64,000 bases of DNA, taken from a virus. Location: positions 1 to 64,000 of the IMG/VR virus record IMGVR_UViG_3300042330_000875; one strand, 5' to 3'. How positions within the stretch are numbered: the first letter of the stretch is position 1; the number at the start of each line of letters is the position of its first letter. Both the position numbers and the translations under genes were made by a program. The notes below the pieces were generated by a model. The model made no database searches and was not told the origin of the DNA. It saw nothing but the letters and a program-made list of their open reading frames with translations. Positions 16,386 through 24,470 of the stretch are shown here, piece after piece.

Positions 16386-16411
16386 GTATTTATTTATTAA
16401 AAAATATATTC

Positions 16412-16439
16412 TTGCAAAAATTATAATGTATGATAGTAT
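16412..16439 (+). promoter_or_regulatory. Promoter for the RNA ligase operon
   Basis: TTGCAA, 16 bp, TAGTAT, then an AAGGAG ribosome site before ATG 16464. It is divergent from the minus-strand promoter at 16357-16385. Confidence 0.65.
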
Positions 16440-16463
16440 CAATATACAAATAAGGAGATTATT

Positions 16464-17567
16464 ATGATCACACGCGCTGAAGCCAAATCAATCGTTGAAA
16501 ATAACGCTTGTTTCTTTTGTATTGAAGAAACTGTTGATGGTTATCCAGTTGAAATTTACAATTATGGATTGGCTGGATTGATGGATTTTGAAAACCCTTT
16601 AAAGCAAGATGTTGTTAATATCAACGCTTGGGATATGCGTAGCCTTTGTTTTGTTAAAATTGAAGATAATTGGCAACGTTGGTTTAGCTTGCCTAAATTT
16701 TTCTCATTAAATCAAACTCGTGGATATATGTTAAATGATTTGAAAAATATTCCAGTTGTTGGAGTTTATGAAAAATTCGATGGTTCGTTGATTACTGCAA
16801 TTGTAATCGATAATAAAGTTTATTGTCGTAGTAAAAATTCTTTTTATTCGTCGCAAGCTGTTAAAGCTAATCAATTAATTGAACAAAATATTGAATTGAA
16901 AGATTATATCATTGCTCAATCTAAGTTGGATAACGTTTGTATTTTTGAATTGATTGGTGTTGATCGAGTTGTTGTTGAATATGATAAAATTGAATTGCGT
17001 GGATTATTTTTACGCAATAATTCAACTGGTGTTTTAACTGCATGGGAAAACGATGGTCCTGAAAATTTTATTTCTCAATACCCAACTATTGAAAGTTTGG
17101 TTAATATTGATAAAAAGAATTTTGAAGGTGTTGTTGCGTTATTGGCCGATGGGCGATTAGTTAAGTCAAAAACCAATTGGTATGAAACCATGCACGATGT
17201 TACTGTTGAAAAAACTGATAATTTAAATCGCATTATTGCTTTAGTTTTGGCTGGACATTCGGATGATGCTATTGCATCTTTACAAAACGAAGAACGTAAA
17301 GAAATTATTCGTGAAGTTGAAACTGTTGTATTTTCGGCATATAAAGAAATTATGAAAAACGTAAAAGAAGTTTTTTCTCGTTTACAAACGGAAGATCGTA
17401 AAACTTTAGCTCAAGAAATTTCTGATAAGGGAATTTTTGGTATGGCTTGTCGGCTATTAAAACAAGAAAATATTGATTGGGATAAAGAAATTCGTCAATA
17501 TATTAGTGGTTCAACTAATAGCCGTATTAAAGCTGAAGAATGGTTTAAAAAATGGAAAAATATGTAA
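16464..17567 (+). CDS. RNA ligase, T4 Rnl1 family
   Basis: The 367-residue length and the motif KFDGS (Lys104 in YEKFDGSLITAIVIDN, the AMP-accepting lysine) match T4 Rnl1. FELIGVDRVVVEY and KSKTNWYETMH supply the later nucleotidyltransferase motifs. It seals RNA ends with ATP, repairing tRNAs cut by host anticodon nucleases. The probable cyclic-phosphate-processing protein at 18212 supports an RNA-repair group; no polynucleotide kinase is in the window. G/C at codon ends is a little higher than in neighbours. Confidence 0.92.
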   Translation: MITRAEAKSIVENNACFFCIEETVDGYPVEIYNYGLAGLMDFENPLKQDVVNINAWDMRSLCFVKIEDNWQRWFSLPKFFSLNQTRGYMLNDLKNIPVVGVYEKFDGSLITAIVIDNKVYCRSKNSFYSSQAVKANQLIEQNIELKDYIIAQSKLDNVCIFELIGVDRVVVEYDKIELRGLFLRNNSTGVLTAWENDGPENFISQYPTIESLVNIDKKNFEGVVALLADGRLVKSKTNWYETMHDVTVEKTDNLNRIIALVLAGHSDDAIASLQNEERKEIIREVETVVFSAYKEIMKNVKEVFSRLQTEDRKTLAQEISDKGIFGMACRLLKQENIDWDKEIRQYISGSTNSRIKAEEWFKKWKNM

Positions 17568-17866
17568 TTGATCAAAGTTTTAATTTAGTTAAAATGCAAG
17601 AGTTCAATCTTGCATTTGCAACAGCATCTATTCATTCAAGTAATTTAAATTTATATTTAGAAAAGAAAATTTCAGATATAGATTTTATAAATTCATTAAT
17701 AGAACATTTAGACCCAATTAAAAAAGAAAAATTATATAATATTTTAAAATATACTAATGTTGAAATAAAATTAAGTCGATTTGAATTAAGTTTATATGAA
17801 AATATTTTATTAATTTTAACATTTAAATCTTATGCTGATGAAATTTTATATTTTTTAGGATCATAA
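17552..17866 (+). CDS. Hypothetical protein with C-terminal ILYFLGS tail
   Basis: A 104-residue, Leu/Asn/Lys-rich protein whose ATG overlaps the last codons of the ligase gene by 16 bp. It ends YADEILYFLGS, a form of the shared tail. No domain is recognised. Overlap suggests coupled translation with the ligase. Confidence 0.65.
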   Translation: MEKYVIDQSFNLVKMQEFNLAFATASIHSSNLNLYLEKKISDIDFINSLIEHLDPIKKEKLYNILKYTNVEIKLSRFELSLYENILLILTFKSYADEILYFLGS

Positions 17867-17868
17867 TT

Positions 17869-18201
17869 TTGAGATTTATTTATTACATTGATGGTGAAAA
17901 ATTCACAACTGAAGATAAATTCAGTAATAGTCTTTGGAAAAAAATATCATCACCTGATGATAATACGCCTGCATTCGAAACTTCTAATGGTTATAAATTT
18001 TATTGCCATTTAGATGAACAAATATATCGATTAAATGGGCCTGCCGAAATTACTTCTGATGGAAGAGAAGATTTTTATTTAAATGGAAAAAGATATGAAA
18101 CCATAAAAGAATGGATTAATGATCATCCAAATCCTGATCTTTATTTTGATGCAATTGGTTTAAATGAAACCGAACGAGTTTTATGGTTTTTAAAAAAATA
18201 A
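17869..18201 (+). CDS. HRLTGPA-family small protein (type B), copy 4; TTG start
   Basis: A 110-residue type B copy ending ETERVLWFLKK. The start aligned with its paralogs is TTG at 17869, 2 bp after the previous stop; no ATG fits. It differs from other copies in having YRLNGPAEITSD for HRLTGPA and YCHLDE in place of WCxK, so it is one of the more diverged members. Confidence 0.75.
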   Translation: MRFIYYIDGEKFTTEDKFSNSLWKKISSPDDNTPAFETSNGYKFYCHLDEQIYRLNGPAEITSDGREDFYLNGKRYETIKEWINDHPNPDLYFDAIGLNETERVLWFLKK

Positions 18202-18211
18202 AGGAATTAAA

Positions 18212-18598
18212 ATGTATAATTTGATTATTGATGATGAATTGGTTCATAATAACTCTTATCGTCATCCAAATAAAATCCCCAATCTTTGTAATATTTCAGA
18301 TCAATTTTTGATTAACAAGTATTTTAATGAAGAATGGATTTTTGCGGCTACTTTTCAAGAAGCTATTGCTATTATTGAACAAAAAGGTTGTCCAAAATTT
18401 ATCAGTTTTGACAATGATTTGGGCAATAGCAGCAATGGTGATGGTATTGATGTTGCTAAATGGCTGGTAGTAAAAGATTTGGATAACAATGGCAAATTTA
18501 TTCTACCTGAATTTGGTTATTTTGTTCATAGCCAAAACCCAATTGCTGCTGAACAAATTAGCGGATTATTGTATAATTATCTTTGTACTAAATGCTAA
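18212..18598 (+). CDS. Receiver-like protein, probable cyclic-phosphate-processing (cREC) family
   Basis: The 128-residue protein has ISFDNDLG, then DGIDVAKWLV and FGYFVHSQNPIAAEQI. This pattern recalls phage proteins assigned to a receiver-fold family proposed to process 2',3'-cyclic phosphate RNA ends. Placement 650 bp after an RNA ligase fits such a role. The family name is from memory of motifs and was not checked. An AAGGAAT ribosome site is present. Confidence 0.5.
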   Translation: MYNLIIDDELVHNNSYRHPNKIPNLCNISDQFLINKYFNEEWIFAATFQEAIAIIEQKGCPKFISFDNDLGNSSNGDGIDVAKWLVVKDLDNNGKFILPEFGYFVHSQNPIAAEQISGLLYNYLCTKC

Positions 18599-18628
18599 AA
18601 AAGTAATTCTTCTTCTTTAAATATTTTT

Positions 18629-19066
18629 ATGTTTAATCATATTAAATTTTTAGAAATATTAGAACAACAAATTGACATTAAAAAACCATCTTTAAAATTT
18701 ATGCTAGTTGGGGATTTAAGCACCAAATTAAATACGTTATTTTGTAATTTACGTGGAACAGAAAATTACAAAGGTAAAAGATTAACTGAACAAGGAAGAA
18801 TTTTATGTTCAAGTATTTTTGAAAGTTATCAAGTAAATTATTCAAAAGATCATCGCATAACAAACAGTGATTTAATTTGGCTTGATAATAATACTAAAAT
18901 GCCTTATTGGTTAAGTCCTGATGAATTGGTTTTATACGAAAAAAAATTAGGCGTGCTTATGTGCTTAAATGATGGCGATATAACACAAATGATAAATCAA
19001 CAAGTAAATTCTGATAAACAAAATAATATTTCAAATTGGCGAGAAAGCGTAGGAAAATATAAATGA
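18629..19066 (+). CDS. Hypothetical protein
   Basis: A 145-residue protein with no known domain. Segments FCNLRGTENYKGKRLTEQGR and MPYWLSPDELVLYEKKLG look structured. Its ATG directly follows a CTTTAAATATTTTT block with no Shine-Dalgarno sequence, matching the leaderless late pattern seen elsewhere in the window. Confidence 0.65.
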   Translation: MFNHIKFLEILEQQIDIKKPSLKFMLVGDLSTKLNTLFCNLRGTENYKGKRLTEQGRILCSSIFESYQVNYSKDHRITNSDLIWLDNNTKMPYWLSPDELVLYEKKLGVLMCLNDGDITQMINQQVNSDKQNNISNWRESVGKYK

Positions 19067-19371
19067 GATACGTTTATTACGTTGATGGTGAGAAATATAC
19101 AACTGATAATTATTATGAAATTAATTTTTATGGTATTTCATCATTTGATGAAAATACCCCCGCGTTTGAAGATTTATCAACCGGTGAAAAAGGATGGTGT
19201 AAAAAAGGATATATTATTCATCGTTTAACTGGACCAGCCCGAATTCTTTCTGACGATATCGAATATTTTTATTTAAACAATAAACGTTACAAAAAAGTAA
19301 ACGAATGGTTAAACCATCATCCAAATCAAGATAATTCTTTTCAAGTTGAAATGCTTTTAAAATACAGTTAA
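19063..19371 (+). CDS. HRLTGPA-family small protein (type A), copy 5
   Basis: A 102-residue copy overlapping the previous stop by 4 bp: YYVDGEKYTTDN, WCKKGYIIHRLTGPARILSD, ending EMLLKYS. It is one of only two copies on the plus strand. Its 3' end overlaps the convergent methyltransferase gene by 4 bp. Confidence 0.8.
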   Translation: MRYVYYVDGEKYTTDNYYEINFYGISSFDENTPAFEDLSTGEKGWCKKGYIIHRLTGPARILSDDIEYFYLNNKRYKKVNEWLNHHPNQDNSFQVEMLLKYS

Positions 19372-20000
19372 CGATAACCAATTTTCATAAATCTAATATA
19401 ATTTTCTGTTTTCATTTCATTTAAAAATAAAGTTTTTTCGCAAGAATACATTCGATCAAATTCTTCTAAATCTTTATTACAATTTACGTGTTCAGGATAT
19501 TGAAATGCATCATTTGATTGGATTATAAATGCAGTATTTTTTTCTAAATTGTTCCACCATTTTTTTCCATCAAGGTGTTCACAAATTGTATTAATAATTA
19601 AGGTTGGTTTTTCAGTTAATTCAACTTCAGTATTATCGTTTCTTAAAACCTTAAAATTAATATAAGCACCTGTAATATTCATTATATCAATTTTAGAACT
19701 TTGAAATTTCCAATTGTTGGAAAGAAATCTTCGATTTAAATCTTTTGCTATTTCATTTGATTGATTGTCTAAATCAAAACTTCTAATTTTTTTCACTAAA
19801 TTTTCATTTAATAACAACCAAGATAAAATTCCTACCCATCCACCTAAAACAAAAACTGTTTCAGTATTAAATTCTTTTGGGAAGTTATCTATAATCCATT
19901 GTTTACTCTGTAATTGGCCTCTTGATAAAGCATCTTCCCAAGAAAAATTAGGATGTTTTTCTTGTGTTTTTATTAAGTCGGCTAAAAATTCATAATTCAT
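19368..20000 (-). CDS. Class I SAM-dependent methyltransferase-like protein
   Basis: The 210-residue protein shows a Rossmann methyltransferase pattern: VFVLGGWVGILSWLLL (motif I region, glycine-rich), FDLDNQSNEIA (acidic end of strand 2), and later LIINTICEHLDG. It should bind S-adenosylmethionine; the target is unknown. The start follows TTTTAAATATTTAAA directly, so a leaderless transcript is likely. Confidence 0.7.
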   Translation of the reverse strand: MNYEFLADLIKTQEKHPNFSWEDALSRGQLQSKQWIIDNFPKEFNTETVFVLGGWVGILSWLLLNENLVKKIRSFDLDNQSNEIAKDLNRRFLSNNWKFQSSKIDIMNITGAYINFKVLRNDNTEVELTEKPTLIINTICEHLDGKKWWNNLEKNTAFIIQSNDAFQYPEHVNCNKDLEEFDRMYSCEKTLFLNEMKTENYIRFMKIGYR

Positions 20001-20032
20001 TTTAAATATTTAAAACAATCAAGGAAACAATT

Positions 20033-20380
20033 ATGAAATTAAAAGAATATTTAATTGACAAACAAGAAGAATTGGCGCAAACTATTGATGATGGAATAAG
20101 ATCAATTGTTGAAATTAAACAAACATGTGATGATGTACCATTTTCACAAATGGAAGTTCAAGATATTTTAAGAACAATTGCTGGGATGGCAAGAAATCAA
20201 AAAATTTTTGGAAAAGATGCAAATGGTAGATATATTTTTAATCCAAAAGAAACAGTAGAAAAAATTTACATTTCTTGGCTTGATAATAATGTTGAAACTT
20301 GTGAACAATTTCAAAAATTAACAGATCGTTTAATTTTAATATTAGAAAAAATAAACAATAAATTAAGAGGAAAAGAATGA
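20033..20380 (+). CDS. Hypothetical protein
   Basis: A 115-residue, mostly helical protein; AQTIDDGIRSIVEIKQTC and FSQMEVQDILRTIAGMARN suggest a small helical or winged-helix domain. A CAAGGAAAC ribosome site precedes the ATG. It is first in a run of five overlapping or abutting genes. Confidence 0.6.
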   Translation: MKLKEYLIDKQEELAQTIDDGIRSIVEIKQTCDDVPFSQMEVQDILRTIAGMARNQKIFGKDANGRYIFNPKETVEKIYISWLDNNVETCEQFQKLTDRLILILEKINNKLRGKE

Positions 20381-20664
20381 TTGCTGAATTAGAAATTTTT
20401 AATGGAACAAAATTATATAAAACATATGATTTAAAAGAACTCGATGTTGTCATTGATAATTTTGATTTACTAAAATTGTTAAAATGTGATTTTATTTGTC
20501 AATTACAACGCATTTATTTTCCTTGTACTTTTAGTGAAGAACATGGCGCTTATTTAGAAGTGGCTAAATTGGCTGGTAAGCAATTTATTATTCAATGTAA
20601 AAACAAAGAAGAAGTTGAAAAAATTAACACTCAAATAGTTTTATATTCTTTACAGAAAGATTAA
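20377..20664 (+). CDS. Hypothetical protein, tandem array member 1 (VLYSLQKD tail)
   Basis: A 95-residue protein whose start overlaps the previous stop by 4 bp. Its last third (CKNKEEVEKINTQIVLYSLQKD) matches the ends of the next three proteins (CKNQEEYDKI, CKNKEEFEQY, CDNQKEYDQL), while the N-terminal parts differ strongly. Confidence 0.65.
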   Translation: MIAELEIFNGTKLYKTYDLKELDVVIDNFDLLKLLKCDFICQLQRIYFPCTFSEEHGAYLEVAKLAGKQFIIQCKNKEEVEKINTQIVLYSLQKD

Positions 20665-20665
20665 T

Positions 20666-20896
20666 ATGAGATTTTATTTTGATTATCCAGATTTTATTGA
20701 TTGTGACAAAAATAAAGTTTATTACGAAGAAAATAAACAAATATTAGAATTTAATAAAGTAATTGAAACTATAGATATTTGGCGACTAATGATGGGTATT
20801 GATATAGAAAAAAAGTATTTTGTTGAATGTAAAAATCAAGAAGAATACGATAAAATATATTTAGATTATACTTTGTTTTTATTAGGAAAAAATTAA
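20666..20896 (+). CDS. Hypothetical protein, tandem array member 2 (LFLLGKN tail)
   Basis: A 76-residue protein beginning MRFYFDYPDFIDCD and ending CKNQEEYDKIYLDYTLFLLGKN with the shared tail. Its start resembles that of member 4 (MRFYFEDIEFIDY). The stop overlaps the next ATG. Confidence 0.65.
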   Translation: MRFYFDYPDFIDCDKNKVYYEENKQILEFNKVIETIDIWRLMMGIDIEKKYFVECKNQEEYDKIYLDYTLFLLGKN

Positions 20897-21147
20897 TGTT
20901 TAAAGATAAACAACCTGAATATATATTTAAATTTGATAATAAACAATTTATTTTTGAATTTTCTGATAAACAAATTTTTTATTATTTGTTTAAAGAAAAA
21001 TGGCATAAATTTGTAAAAACTGATTGTACTTTATTGGACAAAGCAAAAATATCAATTTGTCCCATAGTTGCTATCTATTGTAAAAACAAAGAAGAATTTG
21101 AACAATATCAAACCGATTATACTTTATTTTTATTAAAGGGCGAATAA
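20896..21147 (+). CDS. Hypothetical protein, tandem array member 3 (LFLLKGE tail)
   Basis: An 83-residue protein ending CKNKEEFEQYQTDY then TLFLLKGE. The body is aromatic- and Lys-rich. It overlaps both neighbours by one base (TAATG), indicating translational coupling along the array. Confidence 0.65.
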   Translation: MFKDKQPEYIFKFDNKQFIFEFSDKQIFYYLFKEKWHKFVKTDCTLLDKAKISICPIVAIYCKNKEEFEQYQTDYTLFLLKGE

Positions 21148-21398
21148 TGAGATTTTATTTTGAAGATATTGAATTTATAGATTATACTCTAAAAGTTTGT
21201 TACTTAGATTTCGGAGATAGTTTTGAAATTTTTGATGAACAACTTTTGATAAGGAAATTAGCAGAGAATATTTATAATATTTTTACTAATATAAATGCTA
21301 AATGGACAGATACTCGAATGTTTATTTTTTGTGATAATCAAAAAGAATATGATCAATTAAATTCAGAATATACTTTATTCTTATTACAGAAAAATTAA
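21147..21398 (+). CDS. Hypothetical protein, tandem array member 4 (LFLLQKN tail)
   Basis: An 83-residue protein, close to member 2 at its N-terminus and ending CDNQKEYDQLNSEYTLFLLQKN. Conserved ends with variable middles suggest fast-evolving duplicates. Confidence 0.65.
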   Translation: MRFYFEDIEFIDYTLKVCYLDFGDSFEIFDEQLLIRKLAENIYNIFTNINAKWTDTRMFIFCDNQKEYDQLNSEYTLFLLQKN

Positions 21399-21434
21399 AT
21401 TTGTATTCTTCTTTAAAATTAAATATAATTAATA

Positions 21435-22145
21435 ATGATCGATTATCCTCTCTTAGAACGCCATACCGACGAAATCGGTAACAGAAAATACATTATACCA
21501 AATGGTAAAAGATTACCATCGGTAACAACAATCCTTTCAAATTCTGGTGATAAAACATTTTTAGAAAATTGGAAAAATTGGGTTGGACATGATAAAGCCG
21601 AAGATATTAGAAATGAAGCTGGAAAAATCGGTACGTTAATGCATGAGCATTTAGAAGCGTATATTGAACAAAGAGAACGACCAACAGCGAATACCTATGC
21701 TCGTAAATTAGTAAAAAATATGAGTGAACAAATTATTGCAAATGGGTTAAGCAAAGTTGATGAAGTTTGGGGTATTGAAAAAGCATTATATTCATCATTA
21801 GGATGGGCAGGAACAGCCGATTTAATTGGTACTTATCAAGGCATCCCAAGTATAATGGATTATAAAAATACTAGAAAATTAAAAACTAAATCAGATGAAT
21901 TAATAACACCAGAAAATAAATTAGGTGAATATTATTGTCAATTAACTGCTTATATAATTTCACATAATGAAATGTTTCCTGATAAAAAAATTCGTCAAGG
22001 CGTTATTTTCATGGTTGATCGTGAATTAAATTTTGAAACTTATGTATTAAGAGAAGATTTATTAGAATTTTGGAATGATGTTTGGTTAACACGAGTGGCA
22101 GAATATTATTCAAAAAATCCAGAATTAATTGAATTGTTAGATTGA
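21435..22145 (+). CDS. PD-(D/E)XK exonuclease, MGME1/RecB-like
   Basis: The 236-residue protein carries the PD-(D/E)XK nuclease pattern: GTLMHEHLEAYI, then GTADLIGTYQGIPSIMDYKN with the D...DxK metal site near residues 132-149, and YYCQLTAYII after it. Many marine phages encode such single-strand exonucleases for recombination or replication. The start follows TAAATATAATTAATA without a clear ribosome site. Confidence 0.8.
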   Translation: MIDYPLLERHTDEIGNRKYIIPNGKRLPSVTTILSNSGDKTFLENWKNWVGHDKAEDIRNEAGKIGTLMHEHLEAYIEQRERPTANTYARKLVKNMSEQIIANGLSKVDEVWGIEKALYSSLGWAGTADLIGTYQGIPSIMDYKNTRKLKTKSDELITPENKLGEYYCQLTAYIISHNEMFPDKKIRQGVIFMVDRELNFETYVLREDLLEFWNDVWLTRVAEYYSKNPELIELLD

Positions 22146-22196
22146 CTAACTGATCAAAATTATTCTATTTCTGCAAATGATATGAATGCTTATGAA

Positions 22197-22228
22197 AAAG
22201 TAGAAAACAATTAATTGTTTTCTACTTT
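22197..22228. terminator. Bidirectional terminator between convergent transcripts
   Basis: A perfect hairpin (AAAGTAGAAAACAATT and complement) lies between the exonuclease gene and the end of the biosynthetic cluster. It covers the last codons of the radical SAM gene at 22222. Confidence 0.8.
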
Positions 22229-23394
22229 GATTTAGGAATTTTAGAATCAGCACTTGAAACACAACTTTTACTTATGCATTTTGTTGGTTGATCAAATATT
22301 TTAAATCCATTTACTAAATCTCCTAATGGTTGATCAGCACAACTATAGCCGCGTTTAACAATTCCATTTGGTTCACGAATAATAATACTTTGATAACCAG
22401 AATTACAATTCCAATTTTCAAAATTATTAAAATTAAAACTGTTCATACGTTCAGCTTGATCAAGATACCATTTTTTGTTTTCTTCATCGGTTAATTCTAC
22501 TTGCATTATTTGTGGAATTTTTTCTTGATTTTCTAAAACATCTTGTAATTTTTTATATTTTGGACGGGTTGGAATTTTATTATTTTTATCTAATGCTTGT
22601 TGTGTAAAGTCTCGTTGTGGCATACCATTATAAAGACGATTTAACATGTCTTGTGAATATCCATCAACAATCTTTGTAGCATTATAATTGCTTTGTGGTT
22701 TTAATGTTGTATTAATCCCCAATTCATGAAAATAAAGTGCATTTTCCCAATCGAATTCAAATAAATCAGGACGCATAACCATATTAATTGTTACTTGTAT
22801 ATCATTTTCTTGACAATATAATAATTTTTCAATAAATTTTTCTTTTTTAGCAAATTCAGAATGAAAACTAGCTGTAATACTTACACGATGTAAATTTTTA
22901 GTTACTTCAACATATTCTTTTAACCATTTTAAATTTTTACTCATATTAGTTGTCATATGCACACTTTGATAATTTGTTTTTTCCAAATGAGTTGTATAAT
23001 GATTTAAAATTTTTAAATAATCTGGATGTGCAGTAGGTTCACCACCAGAAAAACTAAAATGAAATGAATTAAAATTGTTTTCATTAGCTTGATAGATAAT
23101 TTCATCAATTGTTTTTGTAATTACATCTAATGGTCGAAAATCTTTAATGTGTGTACTGGCGTAGCCCCAGCAGTAGGAGCAATGGGCATTTTCATATTTT
23201 TTCCCATTTACTTCAATAATTTTTTTAGATTTTTCATCAGGTTTTTTTAAAAAATTAAAATTGCAATATCTTTGCAAAATCCAACTGACATTGAATAGAT
23301 CACGCTCTAACATAGTGCGTTGACCAAATGATTTTATCTTATCAAAGGGAATTTTAGTAAAGTCATATTGTGACCATTTTAAATTATCGTTCAT
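22222..23394 (-). CDS. Radical SAM / SPASM enzyme with split cysteine motif
   Basis: The 390-residue protein has a GGEP motif (FSFSGGEPTAHP) and a C-terminal SPASM-like cysteine set (WNCNSGYQS, YSCADQPLGD, KCISKSC). The cluster-binding cysteines are spaced C44-x27-C72-x2-C75: a normal RYCNFN start is followed by a 24-residue Lys-rich insert and then HCSYCWGY. It lacks the CxLPW N-terminus of the other four radical SAM proteins here and is a different subfamily. It is the last gene of the cluster. The start follows TAAATATTATTT with no Shine-Dalgarno sequence. Confidence 0.85.
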   Translation of the reverse strand: MNDNLKWSQYDFTKIPFDKIKSFGQRTMLERDLFNVSWILQRYCNFNFLKKPDEKSKKIIEVNGKKYENAHCSYCWGYASTHIKDFRPLDVITKTIDEIIYQANENNFNSFHFSFSGGEPTAHPDYLKILNHYTTHLEKTNYQSVHMTTNMSKNLKWLKEYVEVTKNLHRVSITASFHSEFAKKEKFIEKLLYCQENDIQVTINMVMRPDLFEFDWENALYFHELGINTTLKPQSNYNATKIVDGYSQDMLNRLYNGMPQRDFTQQALDKNNKIPTRPKYKKLQDVLENQEKIPQIMQVELTDEENKKWYLDQAERMNSFNFNNFENWNCNSGYQSIIIREPNGIVKRGYSCADQPLGDLVNGFKIFDQPTKCISKSCVSSADSKIPKSK

Positions 23395-23408
23395 AAATAA
23401 TATTTAGT

Positions 23409-24470
23409 TTAACTTTTAAATAATTTTGTCAATTTAAAAAAGTCTTGTTTTCTCAATTGATCTAATTTATTGTTGTTTTCTAAAAAATTATTCCAATTTC
23501 CTTCTTTGATATTCAACAAATATTTTTTTATTTTATCAAATTGATTTTCAGAATAATAATCAATTAAATATTGTTTTTTATCAAATGAAATATGTTTTAA
23601 GTTTAAATAATCAGGATGTTCTAAAATATTCCAATAAATTTCACGATCACACCAATTATCTAATTCTTTTAAAAATTCGATATTGGTTATTTGAACTGTG
23701 CAGTGAATTTTTATTTCAGCTTTAAGTTGTTTTATAGTTTCATAATTTTTTAAAAATTGATTCCATTTTGCAGGATAACGAATATACTCATAAACATTTT
23801 CAATTCCATCAACCGACAAATGTAATTTTAAATTAGAAAATTTTTCCCATAATTTTAAAACTTTATCAGGTAATACAGTTAAATTTGTATTGTACTTTAA
23901 TTCTATATTAGTTTTGTTATTATCGATCAACCATTGTAATATATCAATATGATGAGGGTTCAATAAAGGTTCTCCACCTGTAAAATAAATTGCTTCAATA
24001 AATTGTAAATTATTTTTTAATTGAACAAAAAATTCTTGGTTTTTATCCCAATTGTAAAGTTTAGTTTGTTCATTCCACATTTTTTGATGATCTTCTTGCC
24101 AAGCAGAACTAGAATAGCCATTACACATTCTACAACGTAAATTACAACTATTACCTAATCTTAAATCTAAATAAACAATTTCTGTTTTTTCATTGTTTTT
24201 TATTTTTTTTAAATGAACAGAAAATTTTTCATTATAAGCTAATCTTGCACTTTTTAAACCAAAACTTTCTTCATTAAAACATCGTTTACAAACTGTTGGT
24301 TTTTTATTTTCCAACATTTCATTTTTAATTGATTTAAGGTAATTTTCTTTGTATTCTTCTATTTGATCAAAGCGATAATTTGAAGATGATTGTGCATTAC
24401 AGCAAACACGTAATTTTCCTGTTGGAGTAGTTGCTAAATGAATCCAAGGTAAAACACATAAATTATTCAT
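23409..24470 (-). CDS. Radical SAM protein (twitch/SPASM-like N-terminus)
   Basis: The 353-residue protein has Cx3Cx2C at C109, C113 and C116 (LGNSCNLRCRMC), YFTGGEPLLNPHH, and an N-terminal cysteine group (C5, C23, C24, C61, C64). It shares the CVLPWIHLATTPTGK start with the 195 gene and is probably its closest paralog here. Its start overlaps the upstream radical SAM gene by 8 bp. The substrate is unknown. Confidence 0.88.
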   Translation of the reverse strand: MNNLCVLPWIHLATTPTGKLRVCCNAQSSSNYRFDQIEEYKENYLKSIKNEMLENKKPTVCKRCFNEESFGLKSARLAYNEKFSVHLKKIKNNEKTEIVYLDLRLGNSCNLRCRMCNGYSSSAWQEDHQKMWNEQTKLYNWDKNQEFFVQLKNNLQFIEAIYFTGGEPLLNPHHIDILQWLIDNNKTNIELKYNTNLTVLPDKVLKLWEKFSNLKLHLSVDGIENVYEYIRYPAKWNQFLKNYETIKQLKAEIKIHCTVQITNIEFLKELDNWCDREIYWNILEHPDYLNLKHISFDKKQYLIDYYSENQFDKIKKYLLNIKEGNWNNFLENNNKLDQLRKQDFFKLTKLFKS

